From Thermococcus sp. M36 (GTDB lineage: Archaea; Methanobacteriota_B; Thermococci; Thermococcales; Thermococcaceae), in assembly GCF_012027355.1 (NCBI RefSeq), contig NZ_SNUH01000002.1, positions 379,991 through 443,990 of the forward strand: DNA of 64,000 nucleotides. Reading direction: 5' to 3'. The stretch's first letter is position 1, and each line of letters opens with the position of its first letter. This document shows positions 45,870-54,036 of this stretch, one piece after another. A program made the translations under genes and the position numbers. The notes beneath the pieces were generated by a model that was not told where the DNA came from, searched no databases, and saw only the letters and a list, made by a program, of their open reading frames with translations.

Positions 45870-46697
45870 ATGGTGAAGATTTCGGGTCTGAAGGAGATAG
45901 GCGACGATAGGGTTACCTCCATAGGCATGGGGACGTGGGGCATAGGTGGGAAAGAAAGCCCCGACTACTCGCGTGACAGGGAGAGCGTTGAGGTCCTTAG
46001 GCACGGCCTTGAGCTCGGGATAAACCTCATAGACACGGCCGAGTTCTACGGTGCCGGCCACAGCGAGGAGCTCGTGGGAGAAGCCATCAAAGGCTTCGAA
46101 CGCGAGGAGATTTTCATCATCAGCAAGGTATGGCCTACACACTTCGGTTATGAGAGCGCAAAGAAGGCCGCAAGGGCGAGTGCAAAGAGGCTCGGCACAT
46201 ACATAGACCTCTACCTGCTTCACTGGCCGGTTGATGACTTTGGAAGGATAGAGGAGACGCTTCACGCCCTCGAAGAGCTCGTTGACGAAGGATTAATCCG
46301 CTACATCGGCGTCAGCAACTTCGACCTTGAGCTTCTCAAGAGAAGTCAGGAAGCTATGAGAAGGTACGAGATAGTTGCCAACGAGGTGAAGTACTCGCTC
46401 CGCGATAGGTGGCCCGAGACGGGCGGACTCCTCGACTACATGAAGCGGGAGAAGATCGCACTCATAGCCTACACACCGCTCGAGAAGGGCGCCCTCGCAA
46501 GGAACGAGTGTCTGGCCGAGATTGGAAAATCCTACGGCAAAACTTCAGCACAGGTGGCCCTCAACTACCTCATCTGGGAGGAGAACGTCGTAGCCATACC
46601 CAAGGCCGGAAGCAAAGCCCACATTGAGGAGAACTTCGGTGCCATGGGCTGGAGGCTTTCAGATGAGGATAGGGAAAAAGCGAGGGGGTGTGTTTAA
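45870..46697 (+). CDS. Aldo/keto reductase
   Basis: A 275-residue NAD(P)H-dependent oxidoreductase of the AKR superfamily (TIM barrel). The catalytic tetrad is visible: Asp and Tyr in LIDTAEFYGAGHSE near residue 50, Lys in IFIISKVWPTH near 83 and His in DLYLLHWPVDD near 115. The cofactor end has VAIPKAGSKAHIEEN. Substrate cannot be read from sequence; broad aldehyde or ketone reduction is usual. The promoter is ACTTTAATTAAG near 45830 and the ribosome site GGTGTGGGC. It marks the left edge of the AT-richer insert that follows. Confidence 0.92.
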   Translation: MVKISGLKEIGDDRVTSIGMGTWGIGGKESPDYSRDRESVEVLRHGLELGINLIDTAEFYGAGHSEELVGEAIKGFEREEIFIISKVWPTHFGYESAKKAARASAKRLGTYIDLYLLHWPVDDFGRIEETLHALEELVDEGLIRYIGVSNFDLELLKRSQEAMRRYEIVANEVKYSLRDRWPETGGLLDYMKREKIALIAYTPLEKGALARNECLAEIGKSYGKTSAQVALNYLIWEENVVAIPKAGSKAHIEENFGAMGWRLSDEDREKARGCV

Positions 46698-46764
46698 CAC
46701 TCCAGGCTATGATCAGGGCAATAGTTAAATATTAAGCCAACGCTATTACCCCTGGTGGGGGTAT

Positions 46765-47595
46765 ATGACCCTGGTTTTAGCCTTAAAGTGGATTTGGGAT
46801 AAGGAAAAGAAGCACGATGCAGTACTCATGGTCTCCGATTCTCGGGTAACATATGGACCAGTGACATACGAAGCAAAGAAAATCCATCCCATAACTGTTA
46901 ACGGTGTTCCTGTGGCTATTGCTGGCGGTTCTGGTGACGCGGCTCTCATAAAATATGGGTATTATGTCGTCGATTCAATAACCCGGAAGTACATGGAGAA
47001 CAAAGAGACCACGCCTTCCCAAGAAGAATTCCGAGGGCTCATTGGAGAGATTGAAAACGTCCTCATCCAGCGCTTTAGAGAGCTGAGGAGCATGGGTATT
47101 GAGATAAGCTTCACCATGATCCTGTCAAGCGTTGATCCAGAGGGTAAGGCCTCGATATATCACTTTGACAGTAGGGGGCTTGCTGAACCCGTCCATGATA
47201 CCCCTGGCTTTGCTATCATAGGTTCTGGCTCTATCACGGGTGGCCTCCTGCTCCTCCGCCTTTTGGGATACTCTCCTTCTGTAGAGCTTAACTGGGGACT
47301 ACTCTCAACCTTTATAGTGGATATGGTGAGCGAGATTGACCCATCAGTTGGGCCGTTCGTAGGGGAAAGCTGGCTTATGAGGGTTGAAAATGGGAGAGTG
47401 GCCCTTGGCCAGATAAAGGAAGAGGCGCTGAAAGAGTTCAAGGAGCAGGTCAGGAAACGGAAGGAACTAATCCAAGAACTTATGTTCCTGTGCGATGTCC
47501 TTGGAGAGGATGAAGTTGAGAAGGTCATCTTAAGCTCCCTCACAGGAGCTGGTGGAAATGAGGGACACGAGGGAGATGATAAGGGACAGAGTTAA
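46765..47595 (+). CDS. Orphan proteasome beta-like Ntn hydrolase
   Basis: A 276-residue protein whose first 200 residues resemble proteasome beta or HslV subunits. After removal of Met1, Thr2 would be the N-terminal nucleophile (MTLVLALKW). LMVSDSRVTYG carries the Asp equivalent to beta D17, EAKKIHPI the Lys equivalent to K33, and PGFAIIGSGSITGGLLLLRLLGY the GSGxxxA segment around the structural Ser. A charged helix (KEFKEQVRKRKELIQELMFL) and Gly/Glu/Asp tail are extra. No unfoldase ATPase is nearby. The promoter is AGTTAAATATTAAG near 46729 with GGTGGGGG at the start. It heads a four-gene overlapping operon that is AT-richer than its surroundings. Confidence 0.75.
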   Translation: MTLVLALKWIWDKEKKHDAVLMVSDSRVTYGPVTYEAKKIHPITVNGVPVAIAGGSGDAALIKYGYYVVDSITRKYMENKETTPSQEEFRGLIGEIENVLIQRFRELRSMGIEISFTMILSSVDPEGKASIYHFDSRGLAEPVHDTPGFAIIGSGSITGGLLLLRLLGYSPSVELNWGLLSTFIVDMVSEIDPSVGPFVGESWLMRVENGRVALGQIKEEALKEFKEQVRKRKELIQELMFLCDVLGEDEVEKVILSSLTGAGGNEGHEGDDKGQS

Positions 47596-48478
47596 GGAAG
47601 CTGTTGAGAAAAAGATGGAAGGACTCTTCGTCGATTTCCTTACCAAGGACTTCGTGGAGCGAGAGAAGTACAGGGAGTTGCTGGCCGTTTGGCTGATTGC
47701 ACATCCCGAATTGTATGGCTATCCCAAAGTACTTGAGGTTGAATGCAACCGGAAAGAATACTGCGAGGTCGGTGACATCAAGATACTGGAATACCAGAAT
47801 GTGGTATCTATTACCAAGCAAATAGTGAAGGATCACAAATCCGAGATTGTGACGAGTGTTCAGAATGCCCTTAACGCTATTATCACAAATCCAAGTTCAA
47901 TAGACGAGAAGATAACCGCAAGGCAGATCTACGACCGCACAATTAGCAGTGTTGAGGAGGGCATCCAGAAATACGTTGAAACCCAAAGTGACACTCTTGA
48001 GTTTAAAGTCGGTTATGAATCTGTTTCCATTGAGCCCCCACAGGTACTATCCAAATCGGCAGGGTTCATTCTCAGGCACAACAAAGATGTCGTTAAATAC
48101 TTTGAGAATGAACTAATTGAGAACATCAGAGTTCTCTCAAAAGAGACCAAACTTACCGTTGTCGTTCTGTCGGTGTATCCAAAAACTTACAATGAGCTTC
48201 CGTTTACTCTAAGTGTCTTTAAGGTGGTATGGGAAGTTATCTCCCAGGGAACAATTGAGACAGCTAACTTTAACGAGTGGGATATAACCAAAGAATTGTA
48301 CAAGTCTGGGTTAATTGTGTACAGTAGTGGTGGATATGGTAGCGATAGTATTGTCCCACCTTTCGCAGTCAACATCTGGAAAAACTCCGTCAATACCAAA
48401 GAGCTAATTTTAAATGTGCCTATAGAAGTCGTTGAGAGAATTAAAATAATACTGTCTTGGAGGGAGAATAATGATTGA
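47558..48478 (+). CDS. Unknown protein, second gene of the Ntn-hydrolase operon
   Basis: A soluble protein of about 306 residues that I cannot place. The N-terminal 60 residues are helical and charged; a small central part has two Cys (EVECNRKEYCEVGD, near residue 65-75). The long helical middle (about 80-145) precedes an alpha/beta C-terminal half with LTVVVLSVYPKTYNELP and GLIVYSSGGYGSDSIVPP. It has no signal peptide or Walker motif. Translation starts at the ATG at 47558 (GTG at 47552 also possible) within the end of the Ntn hydrolase gene, overlapping by 38 bases. The codon use is AT-richer than in flanking genes. Confidence 0.6.
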   Translation: MRDTREMIRDRVKEAVEKKMEGLFVDFLTKDFVEREKYRELLAVWLIAHPELYGYPKVLEVECNRKEYCEVGDIKILEYQNVVSITKQIVKDHKSEIVTSVQNALNAIITNPSSIDEKITARQIYDRTISSVEEGIQKYVETQSDTLEFKVGYESVSIEPPQVLSKSAGFILRHNKDVVKYFENELIENIRVLSKETKLTVVVLSVYPKTYNELPFTLSVFKVVWEVISQGTIETANFNEWDITKELYKSGLIVYSSGGYGSDSIVPPFAVNIWKNSVNTKELILNVPIEVVERIKIILSWRENND

Positions 48479-49625
48479 GGATAGGATGCCCTATCACGAT
48501 GAGAAAGAATGGGAAGAATACGTGGCAAAACTTTCTGACCTTTACTTAAAAATCGAAGAGGTTTTTCGTTTGAGGGATAAATTGCTTGAGGAGGCAGGAG
48601 ATAGAACTGTTGACGCCCTTATTAGAGAAAACAAAATCTGGGAGTACGTTCTCTTTGGTGGTCTAAACGAGAAGGGTTATATTGAGGAAAATGGCCTTGC
48701 CAGATTCTACTCGGAAATCCTTGGATTTGGAATCTCAGAAGATGATCTAAAGAGAATAGTCTCATACCTCAAGGAGGGCATAGACATTGAGAGTGCATCA
48801 TCCAATGTCACTCCAAAGCTGAGGGGAACGGAATTCACTAAACTCATCGCTTCAATGAAAAAGAAGCTCATGGGTATCTTTGATGCCCTCGAAAGGGAAC
48901 CTCCAAAGACAAGCGAGGTTTCATTCTCATCACCAGTGGCAGGAGTCAAAGCGGTTGCGGAACTCCTTTCAGTGGCAAAGCAGCTGTTGCCCCTCCACAA
49001 CCCCCTCTCAATGTTTATAATCTCCATTCGCTCGACGCCTCGTTTTTATCTGGAGGGAATTTATACAAGACTTTTCACTGACGAAGTTCAAGAGCTTTTA
49101 TCTAAGTACGGCATTTCTCTCAGGGACATCGTTTCACCTGACCTTCCCTTGGAGCAAGAAAAGAAGAAGAGAACGGTAGTTGGGTTAGAACCAAGAACCG
49201 TGGGACACAGAATTTACGAAGTTATCTTTGACTGTTACCAACTCTTCCAGATTAGGGGCATGGAGAATTTCTTCCGGATCGAAGATGAGTTCGAGAAATA
49301 CCTTGTGGTGTATTCCGAGAGACTAAAGAACACGATCCCTCTGGATGAACTAAAGGACGTATACGGGGCGCTTACCTCAATCGGATATTCCTACGGGAAC
49401 CGGTTCAACTCGCTTGTTGTCCAACAGCCGTTTAGGGTGTACGAGATAGATACACAAATTAGCGGAGGGTACTTAAGACCCAAATCTGGCTGGCAAAAAG
49501 AACTCAGCTATACGGAGTTCATAGCATTCATAGCTCCTCTCTCGTTCTGTGGGTTTGCCACTCTGGATAGGGCATCTGAGAAAGAAGTTAAGTGCCGGGT
49601 GATCATGGGATGGGATAAAAAATGA
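48471..49625 (+). CDS. Unknown protein, third gene of the Ntn-hydrolase operon
   Basis: A soluble 384-residue, mostly helical protein of unknown family. Residues 1-150 are charged helices (WEEYVAKLSDLYLKIEEVFRLRDK). The middle contains VKAVAELLSVAKQLLPLHNP, and the C-terminal third has EVIFDCYQLFQIRGMENFFRI and a Tyr/Gly-rich segment. There are no recognisable catalytic or nucleotide motifs. The ATG overlaps the previous stop by 8 bases and its own stop overlaps the next start (ATGA), so all four proteins are made in a coupled manner, consistent with a complex. Confidence 0.6.
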   Translation: MIEDRMPYHDEKEWEEYVAKLSDLYLKIEEVFRLRDKLLEEAGDRTVDALIRENKIWEYVLFGGLNEKGYIEENGLARFYSEILGFGISEDDLKRIVSYLKEGIDIESASSNVTPKLRGTEFTKLIASMKKKLMGIFDALEREPPKTSEVSFSSPVAGVKAVAELLSVAKQLLPLHNPLSMFIISIRSTPRFYLEGIYTRLFTDEVQELLSKYGISLRDIVSPDLPLEQEKKKRTVVGLEPRTVGHRIYEVIFDCYQLFQIRGMENFFRIEDEFEKYLVVYSERLKNTIPLDELKDVYGALTSIGYSYGNRFNSLVVQQPFRVYEIDTQISGGYLRPKSGWQKELSYTEFIAFIAPLSFCGFATLDRASEKEVKCRVIMGWDKK

Positions 49626-51268
49626 GAGAATCAGCGTTGAAAACAAAAGTCGATAAAAGGAAACAAATTCGATGGGTGGATGATGAAATCATTGTTACAT
49701 ATATCGAGCCAGATGTGATAGTGTCCGAAACTGAGAACATAGAAAGGCCAAGAATTAAAAAGAAGAGAGCAATCCAGGTCCCATATATTCCGCCAGTGTT
49801 TCTGAGACCCAACACTGTAGCTTCTCACATCGAGGAAGCCATATCTCCACCGGAGCCTTTCGACATATCCAAAGTTAATCTGATTGGTGAGTTTGTGTTT
49901 CTCGAATCCGGACAAATCAAAAGCAGGTCCCTTGAAATCAAGGTGTTCCGCCCATATGTTGTGCATCTGATTGATATGATACTCAGGAAGAACATGGAAG
50001 TTCATTTTGAGAAACCCAGCTCTGTTTCCTTTAGTGTAACTGATAATGTTAGGACTCCTTCTGGGAGAGAACTGAACCCGCTCTCTTTCCCGGTATTCAG
50101 CCCAATATTTTTAAAACCCTCAGGAGACATTGGGTTCTCAGTAACGACAGAAGTCAAGTTACTGATAGCTACCAAATCTCCTAAAGGGGTCCCGGAGATT
50201 GAACTTCCCGTAGAAGACATGATTTTAAGGGCTTTTGGTACCAGTGCACCATTTTTCAAAGAGGGCCCAGTAATAATTCTAGCCAAGAAACCTGAATCAA
50301 AGAGATTTGGGTATATAGAGTTCCTAAAACGTCTTCTCAGAGAAGTGTACAGAATTAGGGCTGGAGGTTTGCCCGTTGCATACCACGTCCTGTTGCCCGG
50401 AGACCCTGAGCGGTTGAGGTCTATCAAAGCCGGAAATTCAATCTTCGTTCTTGAATGGGAAGGACGGACAAAACCAGAAGAAAAATTGAAAGATTATCAA
50501 CTAATAATCATCGAAAAGGTCAGGGAACTTTTCTCTCAGGGTTTTGGCTTTCTTGTGTTCTACGGGAATGATGATTTCTTGGAGTGGGTAAGGACAAAAA
50601 TATTTGTTTCGAGAAAGGCTACTTCAAACTTGAATGGCAATACCAAATTGTCTCTAGTTCCTAGATGGATAGAACTCGGCCTGAAATCGCCAGAAGATTT
50701 TGAAAGGCTTATAGAGCACTTCTGGGGATTTTACGAGGAGCTTTCTCTTGAAAATGAAGGATTTGATTATCTCGTCTCATACTTTGAGGGTCAATATCAT
50801 GAATTCATGGAAGGCTACGTAAAGACTATCAACATACGAGGCAAAACAGTACCCTCGGCTCTCTACATTGAGGGCAACGCTGGAGAAAGCTTGATCCACT
50901 ATGCCTTAAAGGCTTTTGTGTTTGAAAGATTGGTAGAGGATTATGGGGTTAATCCAGAGGACATAGAAACAGAGTATCCAGAGGGAGACATACGAATTGA
51001 TGTGTATATTAAAACCCGGGATACTGCCATTGAAGTTGAAACTTTCTATGGAGAAACCATCCCTTTACTGAAGCTAAGAAAAGACGTGGAGACCAGATTG
51101 AATACTAAATCCGAATTGTGGATAGTCCTTCCACCTTCGTCGTATCTGCTATTTAAAAACGATGTACAAGCATTTATAAAATGGACTTCAGCTGAGCCAA
51201 AATACAGGAATCGAGTTAAGATCTTCACAGTGGACATTAAAAACAAAAAGCTAGTTCAAATAACATAA
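49622..51268 (+). CDS. Large protein with PD-(D/E)XK nuclease-like C-terminal domain
   Basis: A 548-residue protein. The first 230 residues are beta-rich and unfamiliar; residues 230-400 are alpha/beta. The C-terminal 130 residues have the layout of a restriction-endonuclease-like fold: helix GESLIHYALKAFVFERLVED with a Glu, strand DIRIDVYI with an Asp (near residue 462), strand TAIEVETFYG (near 475), then helix LRKDVETRLNTKSE and strand LWIVLPP. The second motif is E-V-E rather than E-x-K; a Lys may come from elsewhere (LKLRKD). It is the last gene of the operon and could be its DNA-targeting effector. Confidence 0.6.
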   Translation: MRESALKTKVDKRKQIRWVDDEIIVTYIEPDVIVSETENIERPRIKKKRAIQVPYIPPVFLRPNTVASHIEEAISPPEPFDISKVNLIGEFVFLESGQIKSRSLEIKVFRPYVVHLIDMILRKNMEVHFEKPSSVSFSVTDNVRTPSGRELNPLSFPVFSPIFLKPSGDIGFSVTTEVKLLIATKSPKGVPEIELPVEDMILRAFGTSAPFFKEGPVIILAKKPESKRFGYIEFLKRLLREVYRIRAGGLPVAYHVLLPGDPERLRSIKAGNSIFVLEWEGRTKPEEKLKDYQLIIIEKVRELFSQGFGFLVFYGNDDFLEWVRTKIFVSRKATSNLNGNTKLSLVPRWIELGLKSPEDFERLIEHFWGFYEELSLENEGFDYLVSYFEGQYHEFMEGYVKTINIRGKTVPSALYIEGNAGESLIHYALKAFVFERLVEDYGVNPEDIETEYPEGDIRIDVYIKTRDTAIEVETFYGETIPLLKLRKDVETRLNTKSELWIVLPPSSYLLFKNDVQAFIKWTSAEPKYRNRVKIFTVDIKNKKLVQIT

Positions 51269-51357
51269 CTCCTAAACGAGGCTAAGCATAACTCATATAA
51301 GCACTGCTATTGACCTACCGTTAATATAGAGCTTTTAGTGCTTCGAGGTGGATTGAT

Positions 51358-53220
51358 ATGTACGGCTACCACAACAGAATCGCGCGCGTGAACTTGAGCA
51401 GGGGAAAGGTAACCTACGAGGAGTTGCCAGACGAAGTTATAAGGAAGTTCATAGGCGGAAAGAGGCTGGGGTACTACACCATCTACAGAGAAGTTCCGCC
51501 GGGAACGGACCCGTTGAGCGAGGCCAACAAGCTCGTCTTTGTTCCCGGTGGGTTAACAGGCATAATCCCTGGTTCGAGCAAGGTGATAGCGGTGAGCAAG
51601 AGTCCCGAGACGCGCTTGATAAGCCACTCCAGTGGTGGAGACGCCTTCGGTCCAAAGCTCAAGGGTCACTTCGATGCCCTCATAATCGAGGGGAAAAGCG
51701 AGGAGCCCGTTTACCTCCACGTCCACGATGGCGAGGTCGAGATTCTTCCCGCTGGGCACCTCTGGGGGAAGAGCAACTACGAGGTTGCCAGGGAGCTCTG
51801 GAAGGAGCACCCGAAGGCGAGCATGGCCTTGATAGGCCCTGCCGGAGAGAGGCTCAGCAGGATAGCGAACATAATCTACGACACCGAGCGGGCGAGCGGT
51901 AGAGGTGGCCTCGGAGCGGTTCTCGGGAGCAAGATGGTAAAGGCTGTAGTTGTCGAGCCCGGCGAGAAGCCGAAGATGGCCAATCCCGAGGAGTTCCAGA
52001 GGCTGTGACAGGAGTTCTACGAGGAGTTCGTCACCAACCCGAAGTACGAGCACACGAGGAACTACGGGACGAGCGACGCTTTGAGAAGTTCCGCGAGCCT
52101 TGGCATGAGTCCGGCATACAACTTCTCAAGGCCCTACATTCCGGACGAGCTGGCAAGCAAGCTCGGCAGCGACGAGGTCAAGAAATACGAGATAGAGCCC
52201 GAGTGGTTCGTCCACGGAAAAAGTTGCCCGATAAAGTGCGCCCGTTATGTGGAGGTCAAGTACAAAGGCCGGAAGGTTCGCGTTAAGCCCGAATACGAGA
52301 GCATAGCCATGCTTGGAGTGGCAACCGGGGTTTTTAACTTTCCGGCTGTCGCTTACTTCAACTGGCTAGTCACTCACCTCGGCCCCGACAGCATAGCGAC
52401 CGGCAACACGATAGCCTGGCTCTTCGAGATGGTTGAGAAAGGGCTAATCAGTGAAGAGGAGATAGGCTTCCCTGTGAAGGGCTTCGGCGATGAGGAGGCT
52501 GAGGAGAGGCTCATCAAGCTGATGGCGGAGAGGAAGGGCATCGGCGCGGTTCTGGCGGACGGCGTGAAGAGGGCCTGCGAGCGCTTGGGTAGGGGCTGTG
52601 AGCTAGCGGTTCACGTCAAGGGCATGGAGAGCCCCGCCTAGGATTCAAGGGGAAGGAGAACCTACGCTTTGAGCTATGCAACGGCCGACGTTGGTGCTTC
52701 CCACCTCCGCGGCTGGCCGAGGCCGCACCAGCTCCCGAACCAGGGGCCGGCGAAGGAGCTCGTGCCATCGATGATAGAGGGCAGGGACGAGAGCTACATC
52801 ACCGACATGCTCGGAACCTGCAAGTTCGTGCCATACAGGATGGAGGACCTGGCGAGGCTTTACAGCATTGTCACCGGCGAGGAGTGGACGGTCGAGGAGC
52901 TAAGAAGGAGAGCATGGACCGTTGAGAACATCGCCAGAATCCATGATGCCCTTGACTGGGTTACACCACCTCTTGACGACACGATTCCTCCCCGCTGGTG
53001 GGAGCCTGAACCAGATGGTCCGGCTGAGGGCAACGCCGCTTTCATAGACTACAACGACTTCCTTGAAGCTCGTAAGGAGTTCTACAGGCTCAGAGGCTGG
53101 GATGAAGAACTCGGCGTCCCACTGCCGGAGACGATGGAGGAACTGGGCCTCCCGGAGTTCAGGGAGGACGCGGAGAGAGCGCTGGAAGTAGTGAGGAAGA
53201 GAATGGCCTTCAGGCCCTGA
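51358..53220 (+). pseudogene. Tungsten aldehyde:ferredoxin oxidoreductase family gene with two in-frame stops
   Basis: One frame of about 620 codons encodes an AOR-family tungstopterin enzyme from MYGYHNRIARVNLSRGK to the C-terminus, with no frameshift. It is broken by TGA at 52006-52008 (after EEFQRL) and TAG at 52639-52641 (after GMESPA). Both would be Trp codons after a single G-to-A reversal. The cluster-binding motif reads SCPIKC, lacking the first Cys of CxxCxxxC; the distal Cys is in LGTCKF. A three-Cys site recalls P. furiosus WOR4, so this may be a wor4-like relic. The promoter and GAGGTGGATTGAT ribosome site look intact, so decay or sequencing error is recent. Thermococcales are not known to decode TGA or TAG. 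Confidence 0.85.
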
Positions 53221-53221
53221 G

Positions 53222-53515
53222 ACTGCTGAAGATTCCGAGGATAATCAAATCAAGGATTGTATATGCAGTGAAGAGTGCGATAACGGGCCTTTTTATTTCC
53301 CTTCACCCCCTTATGCAGGAGCGGAACGAGGCCATCAACGTGCTGTCAGTGAGGCAAAAAGAATGATTGGCAGCAGAACCAGAGGTGTCAGCAGGCGTTT
53401 ATCGATTCCGAAGGTGTCTATCATAGCCGCACTCACGAAGGTGAAGTAAATGCTAAATGAATGAGGAATAGGACGTAAAACCCCGACAATGAGGTCGGCC
53501 CTTTCTCGGGGCGTT
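53222..53515 (-). pseudogene. Shattered membrane-protein gene
   Basis: The gap after the oxidoreductase relic has no intact gene. On the minus strand three short hydrophobic pieces in different frames follow one another: SLSGFYVLFLI; FSIYFTFVSAAMIDTFGIDK then RLLTPLVLLPIILFASLTAR; and IKRPVIALFTAYTILDLIIL then GIFSSL. Read together they describe a membrane protein of roughly 90 residues with three helices, interrupted by at least two frame changes. The plus-strand T-rich run at 53287-53300 may terminate the neighbouring transcript. The protein family is not identifiable. Confidence 0.4.
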
Positions 53516-53541
53516 CAAGATTTCAATTATCCGAGCTCCCC

Positions 53542-54036
53542 TTATTTTTCTTCCACCCAAACCACTGCGGGGATTATGCAGGTGCCATTCGTCCTCTTGA
53601 CCGTGGTGTTGTTGTACCTCACCGTTACCGTCGAGTTGCAGGCAAAGACTCGCCCACCGTGCTCGCTGAAGAATGTGAGGTATTCCTTCACTTCGGTTTC
53701 GTTGGTCGGGACCAGATTCAAAGTCTTGTTTTGGAAATCAAAGAGGGCCAGATACGTTCTGTTTCCCACTTCAACTATGGATTCCATACGCAGTATTCGG
53801 CATTGAGGTGAGAGTTTCCTGCAGGTTTTACCATCGATCCAGTATGTGTAGTGGGGCTTAAGTGAGAAGTTGCTCAAGTTTGCGTCGTAGAGCATGTTTA
53901 GAGCTGTATCTGGAGCCAGTGTCGGAGAATCGGGAGAGGGGCTTTTATCAACATATCCTTTGGCCCATGTTAGTATTCCTAATACTAACAGAAAAGATAA
54001 AAGAAGCATGAAGGCAGCTTTATGATTCTTTCTCAT
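53542..54036 (-). CDS. Secreted protein, second gene of an AT-rich pair
   Basis: A 164-residue protein with an N-terminal signal or anchor (MRKNHKAAFMLLLSFLLVLG) and an extracellular domain. The domain has four Cys (CRKLSPQC and, further on, C and C), likely two disulfides, and at least six Asn-X-Ser/Thr sequons (NLSN, NRT, NKT, NET, NST, NNTT). A proline-rich linker DKSPSPDSPTLAP follows the signal. I do not recognise a family. The ATG overlaps the upstream gene stop by 4 bases, so the two secreted proteins are produced together. The pair is AT-richer than average. Confidence 0.65.
   Translation of the reverse strand: MRKNHKAAFMLLLSFLLVLGILTWAKGYVDKSPSPDSPTLAPDTALNMLYDANLSNFSLKPHYTYWIDGKTCRKLSPQCRILRMESIVEVGNRTYLALFDFQNKTLNLVPTNETEVKEYLTFFSEHGGRVFACNSTVTVRYNNTTVKRTNGTCIIPAVVWVEEK

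Noticed and set aside
51358-53220. Recoding of TGA as selenocysteine and TAG as pyrrolysine
   Set aside because: No SECIS-like or PYLIS-like element was noticed, both positions fit Trp codons, and Thermococcales are not known to use either amino acid.
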